64,000 bases of DNA from Streptomyces aculeolatus (GCF_020400605.1 NZ_JAINRD010000021.1:1-64000), one strand, 5' to 3'. Numbered from the stretch's first letter, positions 1 to 8,721 are shown. Notes: generated from the letters alone by a model not told the origin. Made by a program: numbers and translations.

Positions 1-844
1 GGAGCATGCCCAAGCCCTCGGACATGGCAAGGCCGTCCGCGGCCGCCGAGAATGCCTTGCTACGTCCGTCAGGAGCAAGGCCGCGCTGGCGGCTGAAGGT
101 GACAAACTCCCCCGGGCTGGTCATGACGGTGACGCCGCCGACCAGGGCAAGTGAGCAGTCGCCGTTGCGCAGCGCCTGCACTGCCAGGTGCAGCGCCACC
201 AACGAGGATGAACAAGCCGTGTCGACGGAGACGGCGGGGCCTTCAAGGCCCAGGGTGTACGCCACGCGCCCGGAGAGCACACTTGCCGAACTTCCTGTCG
301 AAAAGTGACCTTCGAGTTCGTCAGGGATCTTCGGGAGGGTGGAGCCGTGGTCCACGAGGTTGAACCCTATGAAGGTACCGGTCTTGGTACCCCTCAGAGA
401 GGTCGGGTTGATGCCAGCGCGTTCGAGTACTTCCCAAGAGGATTCCAGGATGAGCCGCTGCTGCGGGTCCATCGCCAGAGCCTCACGGGGTGATATATCG
501 AAGAAGTCGGCGTCAAACTCGCCGGCTTCACTGAGAAAGCCGCCTTCCCTGGTGTACGACGTCCCGAAGCGATCGGGGTCAGGATCGAAGAGACCTGCCA
601 AATCCCAGCCACGATCCTCGGGAAACGGAGAGATCGCGTCGCGCCCCTCGTGCACCAGTTGCCACATCTCCTCGGGGGATTTCACACCACCAGGAAAACG
701 GCATGCCATTCCGACGATGGCGATCGGCTCGCGCGCCGACTCCTCGACCTCTTGAAGACGTTGGCGGGTCTCGTGCAACTCCGCAGAAGCCCACTTCAGA
801 TATTCGCGTAGAGTCTTCTCGTTGGAAACGGGATCATTCGACAT
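1..844 (-). CDS. Modular type I polyketide synthase, N-terminal docking helix and partial ketosynthase
   Basis: The first 281 residues of a modular PKS are present; the gene continues beyond the left edge. Residues 1-37 form a charged helical docking segment (NEKTLREYLKWASAELHETR) of the kind that joins PKS polypeptides. The ketosynthase starts at EPIAIVGMACRFPGG and reaches the nucleophile motif DTACSSSLVALHLA, with Cys211 in the expected place. The two active-site histidines would lie beyond the edge. The start is ATG at 844, behind GGAGGAG about ten bases upstream. Because it opens with a docking domain rather than a loading module, it should receive its chain from another PKS protein. Codon use is somewhat less GC-rich than the genes further right. 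Product unknown. Confidence 0.93.
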   Translation of the reverse strand, partial: MSNDPVSNEKTLREYLKWASAELHETRQRLQEVEESAREPIAIVGMACRFPGGVKSPEEMWQLVHEGRDAISPFPEDRGWDLAGLFDPDPDRFGTSYTREGGFLSEAGEFDADFFDISPREALAMDPQQRLILESSWEVLERAGINPTSLRGTKTGTFIGFNLVDHGSTLPKIPDELEGHFSTGSSASVLSGRVAYTLGLEGPAVSVDTACSSSLVALHLAVQALRNGDCSLALVGGVTVMTSPGEFVTFSRQRGLAPDGRSKAFSAAADGLAMSEGLGML

Positions 845-907
845 GGCGGCTGGGCTCCTCCGTCGTCACATCCTTCAACCAGATGACGCTATAAGGGAGG
901 TGACGTC

Positions 908-970
908 ATGGACGACACTCTGCCGCCGCCCTCAGGGGTCCGGTGCAGAAACTCACCGGCCGTCTCATGA
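908..970 (+). other. Possible 20-residue ORF with strong Shine-Dalgarno
   Basis: An ATG at 908 follows AGGGAGGTGA closely and opens a 20-codon frame ending in TGA at 968-970 (begins MDDTLPPPSG). TGACGTCA (901-908), a perfect 8-bp palindrome, overlaps the start. It may be a leader peptide or the stump of a gene lost from this degraded region. No family is recognisable. Confidence 0.25.
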
Positions 971-1003
971 GTACTGTAGGGGGTACCCCGTGAACAATAG
1001 GGG

Positions 1004-1045
1004 TTGACGTTCACCGGAGCCGAGGGTAGATCCACAATGGATCTA
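1004..1045 (+). promoter_or_regulatory. Candidate promoter with overlapping inverted repeat
   Basis: TTGACG (1004-1009) and TAGATC (1027-1032) are separated by 17 bases, a good sigma-70 (HrdB-type) layout reading rightward. The -10 element is inside a perfect inverted repeat TAGATCCA-CAA-TGGATCTA (1027-1045), a plausible operator. No intact gene follows on this strand, so it may be a relic promoter. Confidence 0.35.
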
Positions 1046-1859
1046 GGTTAATGCAGCAATCCCAAGCCCTCACCCACGAGCTTGATTGCACGAAGCGCGA
1101 TCGAACCGCCGATCATGCACATCACACCAACGGCATCAACTGTGCGCCTCCACCTTTGTTCCACTTACCCCATCCCGCACTGTAGCCCAAACTCTCAATT
1201 ACACGGAGAAATTCACTTTCCTGACCTCTGGAGATCCTCCATATCAACGACTCATCTCCTTCTCGGAGACGATCTCGGTCGATGAGCCCGAGCTGCGAAG
1301 TGGAAGGCTCCAGGCCGGCTACCGTGCAGCCGGGTTGGCCATCTGAGCGCAGGCGGCCTGAAGCGGCGGGCTCGCATGTGGACATGCGGCGGGAAGACCC
1401 ACCGCCGCGGGCCGTCCTCGGCGGTCTCAAGAACGCAGACTGAGCCGCCGCCCTTGCCCTACGCGACCGAGCACAGTCACGAGGCGGCCACCATGGGAGC
1501 CAACAAGCCGAGCCCGCCACTCACCCTGCACCACGCCAACCGTGTACAGGGGATGTGCCCCACCATCCGGTTTCGCCGACGAAGGCTTGCACTTCGATGG
1601 CTGCGGATCGTCATCCTGCTGGTGGATGTCAGGTACGGCAAGGGGCGGCCACCGTTGATCATCGTGACGTGTGTGGGGTTACGATGAGACGGTGGCCGCG
1701 GATCACAGCATAGCGCTCACACCCGCTGGCGGTAGGCGTTCGAGGTGACCAGCCCAGAACGCACGGGCACCCCACGCGCCCTTGAACCTGCCCGCCCTCG
1801 TATCCCCGGTCTACGGACCTTGATTTCAGTCGGCCGTAGCTCGTCGAGGATGACCGTGC
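1046..1859. other. Non-coding, degraded stretch
   Basis: About 800 bases with lower GC than the rest of the window and no open frame showing protein-like codon use or a recognisable motif. Lying between a PKS gene and a decayed transposase, it is best read as eroded DNA at the edge of the biosynthetic cluster. Confidence 0.5.
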
Positions 1860-2205
1860 CGACTGCGGTCACGCGGGAAACCCGCAGAGCGGGCGGCAAT
1901 CTGCTGGTGTGAGAGCAGTCCAGCGGTGGCATGGATATTGTCGCTCGAGTGCCCGCGACGGCCGAGATGTCGGGCAAGAGCGAGCAATTTCTTCAAGTGC
2001 GCGATTCCATGTTCGCCCCGGATGCGCCGGGAAGGGCCTTGTGCTGGAGATCATGCCGCTCGCCGCGCCAGGCGAAAGCGTTTTTCTTGGACTTGCGGCG
2101 CGGTGGTGTGAGCACCCGGACAGCAGACGCCATCTGATCCACGGCCACTAGTTCAAACCTGCCCGGGAGGACGGCGGAAACCACCTCGCCCGCGGTCCTT
2201 GAACG
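1860..2205 (-). pseudogene. Remnant of an IS5-type DDE transposase (C-terminal part)
   Basis: Read on the minus strand, one frame gives VLTPPRRKSKKNAFAWR followed, after a frameshift near 2012, by HGIAHLKKLLALARHLGRR and AGLLSHQQ in another frame. This order matches the C-terminal part of Streptomyces IS5-type (DDE_Tnp_4) transposases, which carry a TPPRRK segment, then a VEHGIAHLKNWRALARH-like segment, then AGLLSHQQ. The N-terminal catalytic part is missing, so the element is dead. Terminal repeats were not identified. Confidence 0.7.
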
Positions 2206-2307
2206 CATAGTCCCCCGCCCGCGCCAGCTCCAGCGAGCCGACCGGCTCCGGGAACACGCCGACCATCACCACAACCACCGCGTCACCACTCAGGTGCCCC
2301 GGGAATA

Positions 2308-2480
2308 CCCCCCGCCCTCGACGAACGGAACCGCATCCGCGCGGCCATGGACCGCATCCTCAACAACACCCCGACCCGCTCCAACTGCGCGATGACCGTC
2401 GTCACCCTGGCCACCGAAGCCGACGTCCGCGCAACGCCCTCCCCCAGCGTCGCACGGCCGGGAGGCCGACTCCTACGAGC
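2308..2480 (+). pseudogene. Remnant of a small HTH-type protein linked to mobile elements
   Basis: The translation ERNRIRAAMDRILNNTPTRS, continuing into a segment resembling LTIVALAxEAxVPRNALTQRH, resembles small actinobacterial HTH proteins often found beside integrases and transposases. A one-base loss near 2437 moves the continuation (RNALPQRRT) out of frame and no intact product remains. The family assignment is from memory of similar sequences, so it is tentative. Confidence 0.5.
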
Positions 2481-2564
2481 CGGTCCGAGCCAAGGGCGGA
2501 ACCCCCGACAGGGAAAAGCACCTCCGCGGCGTCCCCACCCCGGCTGGCCTTCCCGACCGTGAGC

Positions 2565-2892
2565 CCTCGCAACGGCGGATGCCTGGATCTCGGTCAGGAG
2601 GTCCAGGATCCGGGCCTGGGTGGTGACGTCCAGCGCGGTGGTCGGCTCATCGGCGATGAGCAGCTCGGGGTCGCAGGACGGCGCGATGGCGATCATCACG
2701 CGCTGGCACATGCCGCCGGAGAGCTGGAAGGAGTAGGCGTCCATGCGCCGCTCGGCGCCGGGGATGCCCACCCGCGCCAGCAGTTGTACGGCCCGCGTGC
2801 GGGCCGCCTCCCGCGCCAGCGGCAGGTGCAGCCGGATGGCCTCGACGAGTTGGTCGCCGACGGTGTACATGGGCGACAGGGCAGGGCTTGCC
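2565..2892 (-). pseudogene. Fragment of an oligopeptide ABC transporter ATPase (OppD/DppD type)
   Basis: The minus strand encodes MYTVGDQLVEAIRLH, the signature FQLSGGMCQRVMIA and the Walker B/D-loop LLIADEPTTALDVTTQ, the middle of an OppD-type ATPase. The Walker A half is absent upstream and the reading frame runs into unrelated sequence after residue ~100, before the usual C-terminal oligopeptide domain. Even the signature is altered (GGMCQR in place of GGMRQR). It cannot be functional. Confidence 0.85.
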
Positions 2893-2964
2893 CGGGGCGG
2901 GGTCGTTTTCCACGCCGTTGCGGCGGCCCCTGCCGGGCGACGTCACCGTGCACTTGGGCGCCCG

Positions 2965-3477
2965 TTACGAAGCTGCCGGCACGCCGTCCAGGTCGTCGGC
3001 GTAGTGCTCGATCGCCCGCCGGTAGTCCTGCACCCGGCGGTGGCTGCTGGTGGCGGTCAGTGTCCTCAGCAGCAGCCGGACCGCCTCGCGGCCTTCGCCC
3101 TCGTTGTACAGCGCCATGGCGAGGAAAGCCCGCAGCGCCGGATCGTGGGGGAACTCCTCGAGCCCGAGCCGCAGAATCCGCACGGCCTCCCCGTAGGAGC
3201 CCAGGACGCGGTGAGTGCTGCCCAGCCCGAGGAAAGCCCCGTGACGATCCTCCGGGGACAGGCCCGCACCGCCCAGGGCCCGTTCATAGAACGGGACGGC
3301 TTCGCGCTCCAGGCCGAGAACGTCATGTGCCCAAGCGGTCTGGTAGGCGATCTCGGCATCTCCGGGATACCGCTCGGCCAGCTCCATCAATTGTTCCCGG
3401 GCCGGGCCGGCCCGGCCCTGTTCCCGCAACTCAACGGCTTGCGCCAGCGCCGCGGCCCTCTCGCGATCGTCGCTCAT
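2965..3477 (-). CDS. Tetratricopeptide-repeat protein
   Basis: A 170-residue soluble protein made almost wholly of TPR helices: ERYPGDAEIAYQTAWAHDVL, AVPFYERALGGAGLSPEDRH and AVRILRLGLEEFPHDPALRA each show the A-helix/B-helix pattern with small residues at the packing positions. This is the form of the actinobacterial TPR family in which repeats span the full length. There is no signal peptide or catalytic domain, so a scaffolding role is all that can be inferred. It stands alone, followed by a strong hairpin. Confidence 0.85.
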   Translation of the reverse strand: MSDDRERAAALAQAVELREQGRAGPAREQLMELAERYPGDAEIAYQTAWAHDVLGLEREAVPFYERALGGAGLSPEDRHGAFLGLGSTHRVLGSYGEAVRILRLGLEEFPHDPALRAFLAMALYNEGEGREAVRLLLRTLTATSSHRRVQDYRRAIEHYADDLDGVPAAS

Positions 3478-3545
3478 GACGCTCTACGGTGGCACACCGC
3501 ACCCGTAGCACACCGCCTGTGCCCCCGCTGCCCGGCGACGCGGGC

Positions 3546-3578
3546 GCGGGGCCCCTGCCGAGTCGGCAGGGGCCCCGC
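3546..3578. terminator. Strong GC hairpin between two minus-strand genes
   Basis: GCGGGGCCCCTGCCGA is followed almost at once by its complement, giving a near-continuous 16-bp stem. It lies after the hydrolase gene and before the TPR gene on the minus strand, where a factor-independent Streptomyces terminator is expected; a U-tract is absent, as is common in this genus. Confidence 0.7.
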
Positions 3579-3639
3579 GGTGCAAGCAGTCACGGAGTGC
3601 CGGGAGTTATCCGTCTGCTGAGGGGCCGGCGGTCCGGCC

Positions 3640-4374
3640 TCACTTCAGGTGGCGGGTGAAGAAGCGGTCCGCGCCCTCCCCTGCGTGCTGCGGGACTCCG
3701 GTGTGCCCGCCCATGTTGGCGTGCAGGGACTTCTCCGCGGAGCCGAAGGCGTCGAACAGGTCCAGGGCCGCCTGCCGGTCGTTGCCTTCGTCGTCCCACT
3801 GGAGCAGGACGTGCAGCGGGATGGTGACCTGGCAGGCCTGCTCGAAGATGGCGCGCGGCACGTAACTCCCGGCGAAGAGGCCGGCGGCCACGATGCGCGG
3901 CTCGACCACCGCGAGCCGGATGCCGATGGAGATCACTCCCCCCGAGTACCCGACCGGGCCGCCGACGTCGGGCAGCGACAGGAGGGCGTCGAGGGTCGCC
4001 TGCCATTCCGGGACCGCCTTGTCGACGAGCGGGAGGGTGAGGGCGTCGATGATCTCGTCGCTGACCGGCTCGCCGGCTTCCCTGGCCCGGCGCAGGTCGG
4101 CGCGGGCCTCCTCGGCGGCGGCCCAGCGGGGCCGGTCGCCGCTGCCGGGGAGTTCGATGGTGGCCGCGGCGAAGCCGTCCGCCGCGGCGTGCCGGGCCCG
4201 CGCCGCCAGCCGGGGGTACATCTTGTCCAGTCCGAGCGGGGGGTGGCCGAGCAGAATCAGCGGCGCAGGTGCGGACGCGGGCGTCCACAGGATGCCGGGG
4301 ATCTCGCCGAGGGTGAACCTGCGCTCGCGGACGTCGTCTTCGAGGCGCTGTTCGGAGGTGAAGTGAAGGGCCAT
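3640..4374 (-). CDS. Alpha/beta hydrolase, dienelactone hydrolase-like
   Basis: A 244-residue cytoplasmic hydrolase. The nucleophile elbow is VGYSGGVIS (Ser in GxSGG). An Asp in LLQWDDEGNDR and a late His in MGGHTGVPQHAG complete a plausible triad. LILLGHPPLGLDK near residue 40 would supply the oxyanion hole. Family members hydrolyse small esters or lactones; the substrate here is unknown. It is transcribed alone, between the TPR gene and the urease operon. ATG at 4374 is the only sensible start. Confidence 0.8.
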   Translation of the reverse strand: MALHFTSEQRLEDDVRERRFTLGEIPGILWTPASAPAPLILLGHPPLGLDKMYPRLAARARHAAADGFAAATIELPGSGDRPRWAAAEEARADLRRAREAGEPVSDEIIDALTLPLVDKAVPEWQATLDALLSLPDVGGPVGYSGGVISIGIRLAVVEPRIVAAGLFAGSYVPRAIFEQACQVTIPLHVLLQWDDEGNDRQAALDLFDAFGSAEKSLHANMGGHTGVPQHAGEGADRFFTRHLK

Positions 4375-4594
4375 GGTCGTGCCTTTCGGGAGTGCGCATG
4401 AACGGCGCTCCCGGACGACCTACCGCCCGACCGTGACCCCGGAGGAGAGCACCCACGTCGATACGTTCACGGGTACCACCTCCTCGCTCTCTCGCACGGC
4501 CTCCGCGAAGGTAGCAGCGGCCGCCGCGGCCCGCCATCGGTTTATGCGCGGGCTCCGTGGCCCGAACGCTCAACCACCTGCCGGGACACGGCTG

Positions 4595-5365
4595 TCAGAC
4601 CTGAGCCGGCTCATGGGGGCGGGCACGCATGGCCTCATCGCGCCAGTCGGCGAAGGCGGGGTCGCACAGCCGGTCGCGGAACCGGCCGATGCCCATCCAG
4701 CGCAGTACGGCGCCGGAGCGGTCCAGGGGAAAGTAGGTCTCCCCGGGCCCGGTGGTGCCCGCTGCCGGTTCGCCGACCGGTCCGGGCGACCACCCGAGGG
4801 CGGTGACCGTGTCCATGGAGCGCAGGTCTCCGAAGACGCCCGGCATCCGGCGGGCCTGCCGGCCCAGGTCCAGGTGTTCCACCTGCACCGGACCGGTGTC
4901 GTCGGTCGCGTCCAGGGACGTGGTCAGGTCTCCGCCCGACTGCCCGGCGCGCCCCAGCACGACCTTCTCCTGCATCAGTGCCCTGCCGGTGCCGTGCAGC
5001 CGCAGCCGGGTGCCCCGGTGGACGGCGGTCCCGTCCGAGACCACGAACGGCTTTCCCTCCCAGGTCAGCACGGCGCCGTCGCCCACGGCGGCGTCGATCG
5101 TCCAGGACGACGGCGCGTCGCCTCCGTACGCGACCGTGCCGGTCGTCTCCACGACGTCGAGCCAGGCGCCGGGAGCGACGTCCACCTCGATGCGTACGTG
5201 GTCACCGGACAGCAGCAGCGCCTGGGTGGCGAGCAGGCCCACCCGGGCTCCGTCGGCGTCCTGGTCCATGACCCGTACGGTCAGGTGCCCGGTCGTGTGG
5301 TGGACGCGGCTGCGGCTCGCCGTGGGGGCGACGCTCAGCCGGGTCGGGCCCGTCGTGCCGGTCAT
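4595..5365 (-). CDS. ureD: Urease accessory protein UreD (UreH)
   Basis: This 256-residue UreD scaffold is needed to bring the UreF-UreG nickel-insertion complex to apo-urease. The family hallmarks are GLLATQALLLSGDHVRIEVD (start of the beta-helical sheet), LTWEGKPFVVSDGTAVHRGT, and a final VLRWMGIGRF. The start is the ATG at 5363-5365, which overlaps the ureG stop by four bases (ATGA). An open frame extends far upstream in the same phase, but that is only antisense/overlap to ureG. It is the last gene of the urease operon. Confidence 0.88.
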   Translation of the reverse strand: MTGTTGPTRLSVAPTASRSRVHHTTGHLTVRVMDQDADGARVGLLATQALLLSGDHVRIEVDVAPGAWLDVVETTGTVAYGGDAPSSWTIDAAVGDGAVLTWEGKPFVVSDGTAVHRGTRLRLHGTGRALMQEKVVLGRAGQSGGDLTTSLDATDDTGPVQVEHLDLGRQARRMPGVFGDLRSMDTVTALGWSPGPVGEPAAGTTGPGETYFPLDRSGAVLRWMGIGRFRDRLCDPAFADWRDEAMRARPHEPAQV

Positions 5366-6192
5366 GCGCCGTGCCCGGCGTTCGCCGGGGCGTGGCCGTG
5401 GTGGGCGTCGGCGGTGCCGTCGGCATCGGTGGTGCCGTCGGGGTGGGTGGGGCCGTGGGCGTGGGTGTGCGGGTGCGCGTCCCCGGCGTCCCCGGCGTCC
5501 TGGTCGGCGTGGAAGTGCGGGGCCATGGGGCCGGGGTCGACGGGGGCGTGGTTGCCGGTGCGGTAGCGGGTGAGGGCGTCGCGGACCCAGTCGGTCAGCG
5601 TCCGGACGGACGCCTCGTCGTGCCGGGACAGCGCGACCACCGGGGAGCCCTCGCGGGCTTCGCGGCCTTCCCGGGCCATGCGTGCGACGTCCACGCCCAC
5701 GTACGGGCCCAGGTCGGTCTTGTTGATCACGAGGAGGTCGGCGCGGGCGATGCCGGGGCCGCCCTTGCGGACGACGTCGCCGCCGCCGGCGACGTCCAGG
5801 ACGAACAGTTGGGCGTCCACCAGGGCCGGGGAGAAGGTCGCGGTGAGGTTGTCGCCGCCGGACTCGATGACGACCAGGTCCAGCGGGCCGAAGTCGGCCT
5901 CCATGTCCTCGGCCGCCAGCAGGTTGGCGGTCACGTCGTCGCGGATCGCGGTGTGCGGGCACGCGCCCGTCTCGACGGGGCGGATCCGTTCGGGGTCCAG
6001 CACGCCGGCGCTCCTGAGGAAGCGTGCGTCCTCGTCGGTGTAGATGTCGTTCGTGATGACGCCCAGGCGCAGTTCGCCGGCGAGTGCCCGGCACAGCGTG
6101 GCGATGAGCGAACTCTTGCCGGTGCCGACGGGACCGGCGACGCCCAGACGCATGGCGCGGACGGGGGCGGTGGCGGTGGTGTTCTCAGGCAC
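5362..6192 (-). CDS. ureG: Urease accessory GTPase UreG with His-rich C-terminal tail
   Basis: SIMIBI-class GTPase that powers nickel delivery to urease. Walker A GPVGTGKSS, the nickel-site motif ETGACPHTAIR with Cys-Pro-His, the switch VVIESGGDNL and guanine-specificity NKTDL are intact. At 276 residues it is much longer than the usual ~200-230. The extra ~50 residues at the C-terminus are His/Asp-rich (PHFHADQD, AHPHTHAHGPTHP, DAHHGHAP), suited to storing nickel. Since no ureE (the usual metallochaperone) is in the operon, the tail may take over that job; this is inference. It overlaps ureD by four bases and begins just before the ureF stop. Confidence 0.93.
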   Translation of the reverse strand: MPENTTATAPVRAMRLGVAGPVGTGKSSLIATLCRALAGELRLGVITNDIYTDEDARFLRSAGVLDPERIRPVETGACPHTAIRDDVTANLLAAEDMEADFGPLDLVVIESGGDNLTATFSPALVDAQLFVLDVAGGGDVVRKGGPGIARADLLVINKTDLGPYVGVDVARMAREGREAREGSPVVALSRHDEASVRTLTDWVRDALTRYRTGNHAPVDPGPMAPHFHADQDAGDAGDAHPHTHAHGPTHPDGTTDADGTADAHHGHAPANAGHGA

Positions 6193-6838
6193 TGAAGAGT
6201 CTTTCCGTGGCGGTGTCGTGGGTCTCGGCCCAGCGCTCGATGAGAGGGGCGCCGTGGGCCGGGATCTGCTCGGGGGTGCGCAGGCGGGCGACCTGCGCGG
6301 CCATCTCGTCGATGTCGGGCAGCAGGCCGTTCACCCACGCGGCGGTGAGCAGCGGGTCCTGCGGTTCGAGTTTGAGCAGGGCCGCCGTCGCGGTCTGGAC
6401 GTCGTCGTACCCGACCAGCCGGGCCACGTCGGCAGGGGCCAGCGCGGCGCGGTGCGCGAGCAGCCCGAGTACGACCGGGCGCGACCAGGTGCGTGCACGA
6501 GCGTCGACGGGCCCGGGCCAGAGCGTCTGCAGGACGCGCAGGTATCCGCGGCCCAGCCGCCGCCCGTTGGCCCTGAGCGCCGGGCTGGGGGTCCGCGCGG
6601 CCCATGCGGCCTCGACCTCCGCGAGGTCGCCGCCGCCCGCCGCCACCGCGCGGGCGACGACGGCGGTCCCCGCCTCGACGCGGGTGACCGTACGGAGGCG
6701 TGATCGCAGGTAGGCGGGAACCCCGGCGGGTGTCAGGCCGGCCCGTAGCGCCGGCTCCAGACCGGCGGACTGCGTGTGCCCGCCGGACGGGAGCCGGGCG
6801 TCGCCCAGCATGGCGAGCAGGAGCGGAGAGGTGCTCAC
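6185..6838 (-). CDS. ureF: Urease accessory protein UreF
   Basis: This 217-residue all-helical protein acts with UreD and UreG in activating urease. Recognisable segments are LLLAMLGDARLPSGGHTQSAG at the N-terminus (the family normally reads xRLPxGxFxxSxG), LRANGRRLGRGYLRVLQTLWP and the C-terminal YDDVQTATAALLKLEPQDP. It starts eight bases after ureC and overlaps ureG by eight bases, consistent with coupled translation. Divergent from enterobacterial UreF but typical of actinobacteria. Confidence 0.87.
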   Translation of the reverse strand: MSTSPLLLAMLGDARLPSGGHTQSAGLEPALRAGLTPAGVPAYLRSRLRTVTRVEAGTAVVARAVAAGGGDLAEVEAAWAARTPSPALRANGRRLGRGYLRVLQTLWPGPVDARARTWSRPVVLGLLAHRAALAPADVARLVGYDDVQTATAALLKLEPQDPLLTAAWVNGLLPDIDEMAAQVARLRTPEQIPAHGAPLIERWAETHDTATERLFSA

Positions 6839-6846
6839 CGGGTGCC

Positions 6847-8721
6847 TCAGAACATCAGGTAACGCTGGGTGAGGGGCAGGTTCTTCGGCGGCTTCGGCTG
6901 GTCGAGATACCAGAAGCCCTCACGGGTCCTGTGCTTGGTGAGGCCGTGCTCCTGCGCCGCATCGAGCCCCGGGATCTCCACCGCGATCTTGAAGGTGCCC
7001 GGGTCGATGTCGATGCCGAACCGCTCGCCGTTGAAGACCATGTCCGCCTTCTCGACGCCCTTGACGGGCTTGGCTCCCTTCAGCTCACGCCGCAGGCCGA
7101 GGGTGGCCCGCAGCGAATCCTTGAAGACGCCCTCGCCCCTCACCGCGTCGTACGGGTCGGCGCCTGCGGGCGGGTTGAGCACCTTGTCCGAGACGAACGA
7201 GTAGGACAGCCGGGCGGCGATCGCGTCGGCCATCGCCGGGCGCAGGAACGTCGGCTGCGGCGTCGACACCGAACCGTTGGGGTCGCCCAGGTTGCCGAGC
7301 ACCATGGCGCCCGCCTTGATGACCGTCTCGGGCCGTACGGCGAAGAAGCGCGGGTCCCACAGCACCAGGTCGGCGAGCTTGCCCGCCTGCACCGAACCGA
7401 CGTACTCGTCGATGCCGTGGGCGATGGCGGGGTTGATCGTGTACTTGGCCACGTAGCGCAGCGCACGGGCGTTGTCGCCCTTGCCCTGCCCGGCCCCGTA
7501 GAAGAAGTTCGCGTCCTTGAAGGTCCGGTGGCTCCACTCCTTCATGACGTGGGCGACCTGCCAGGTACGGGTCACGACCTCCCCGATGCGGCCCATGGCC
7601 TGGGCGTCGGAGGAGGTGATCGACATCGCGCCCATGTCGTGCAGCACGTCCTCGGCGAACATGGTCGTGGAACGGATCCGGGAGTCGGCGAACGCCTGGT
7701 CGTTCTTGTTGGCGAGGTCGAGGTGGTGGGCCGAGGCCAGCATGTCGATGTGCTCGGCCACGGTGTTCCTGGTGTACGGCAGCGTCGGGTTGGTCGAGGC
7801 CGGCAGGACGTTCTCCTCGGCGGCGACCTTCAGGATGTCGGGGGCGTGCCCGCCGCCGGCGCCCTCGGCGTGGAAGACGTGCACGCCGCGTCCGCCGACG
7901 GCGTCGAGGGTGGTCTCGACGAAGCCGGCCTCGTTGAGGGAGTCGGCGTGCAGGGTGACCTGCATGCCCCACTCCTCCCCCGCCTTCAACGCCGCGTCCA
8001 GGGCCGCGGGGGTGGCGCCCCAGTCCTCGTGGATCTTGTAGCCGCCGGCGCCCGCCAGCGCCTGCTCGTCCAGGCCTTCCCTGCTGACGGTGTTGCCCTT
8101 GCCCAGCAGCATCACGTTGACCGGCAGGTCGTCGAAGCTGCGGTGCAGGTTCACCAGGTGCTGCGGGCCGGGGGTCACGGTGGTCGCCTTGGACCCCTCG
8201 GAGGGGCCCACGCCACCGCCGATCAGCGTGGTGGTTCCGGTGGCCACGGCCTCCCTCACGGCCGAGGGGGAGATGTAGTGGACATGGGTGTCGACGGCAC
8301 CGGCGGTGAGGATCTTGCCCTCGCCGGCGATCACGTCCGTGGCGGGGCCGATCTCCAGCCCGGCGGTGACCCCGTCCATGACGTCCCTGTTGCCGGCCTT
8401 GCCGATCGCGACGATCTTGCCGCCCTTGATCCCGACGTCGGCACGTACGACGGCGTTGCCGTTCTCCCGCTCCTGGGCGGGGGCGACGTCCAGGATGACC
8501 ACGTTGGTGATCACGGTGTCGGCGGCGCCCTGCGCACTCGTGGTGGTCCCCTGCAGCATCGACTCGCGGATGGTCTTGCCGCCGCCGAAGACCGCCTCGT
8601 CACCACCGAAGGTCAGGTCCTCGGTGATCTCGATCCAGAGGTTGGTGTCGCCCAGGCGGACCTGGTCGCCCACGGTCGGGCCGTAGGACTTCGCGTACTG
8701 GTCGCGGCGGATTCTCGCCAT
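6847..8721 (-). CDS. ureC: Urease alpha subunit (catalytic), atypical flap
   Basis: 624 residues against about 570 in most bacteria. The nickel centre is present: HxH at His146/His148 (VDTHVHYI), carbamylated Lys229 in GYKIHEDWGATP, His258 in LHADSLNEAG, His284 in FHAEGAGGGHAPD, and Asp372 in TSSDAQAMGR. The mobile flap, normally MVCHHL with a conserved Cys, reads LASAHHLD, so Ala331 replaces the Cys while both His remain. Cys-to-Ala at this site in Klebsiella urease is known to reduce but not abolish activity. Ends with the typical LPLTQRYLMF. Starts at ATG 8721 with GGAGG upstream. It would hydrolyse urea to ammonia and CO2. Confidence 0.95.
   Translation of the reverse strand: MARIRRDQYAKSYGPTVGDQVRLGDTNLWIEITEDLTFGGDEAVFGGGKTIRESMLQGTTTSAQGAADTVITNVVILDVAPAQERENGNAVVRADVGIKGGKIVAIGKAGNRDVMDGVTAGLEIGPATDVIAGEGKILTAGAVDTHVHYISPSAVREAVATGTTTLIGGGVGPSEGSKATTVTPGPQHLVNLHRSFDDLPVNVMLLGKGNTVSREGLDEQALAGAGGYKIHEDWGATPAALDAALKAGEEWGMQVTLHADSLNEAGFVETTLDAVGGRGVHVFHAEGAGGGHAPDILKVAAEENVLPASTNPTLPYTRNTVAEHIDMLASAHHLDLANKNDQAFADSRIRSTTMFAEDVLHDMGAMSITSSDAQAMGRIGEVVTRTWQVAHVMKEWSHRTFKDANFFYGAGQGKGDNARALRYVAKYTINPAIAHGIDEYVGSVQAGKLADLVLWDPRFFAVRPETVIKAGAMVLGNLGDPNGSVSTPQPTFLRPAMADAIAARLSYSFVSDKVLNPPAGADPYDAVRGEGVFKDSLRATLGLRRELKGAKPVKGVEKADMVFNGERFGIDIDPGTFKIAVEIPGLDAAQEHGLTKHRTREGFWYLDQPKPPKNLPLTQRYLMF

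Noticed and set aside
4595..6094. Long minus-strand frame covering ureD and part of ureG
   Set aside because: Only the last 256 codons (from ATG 5365) show UreD features; the rest is an Arg/Pro-rich shadow of ureG in another phase.
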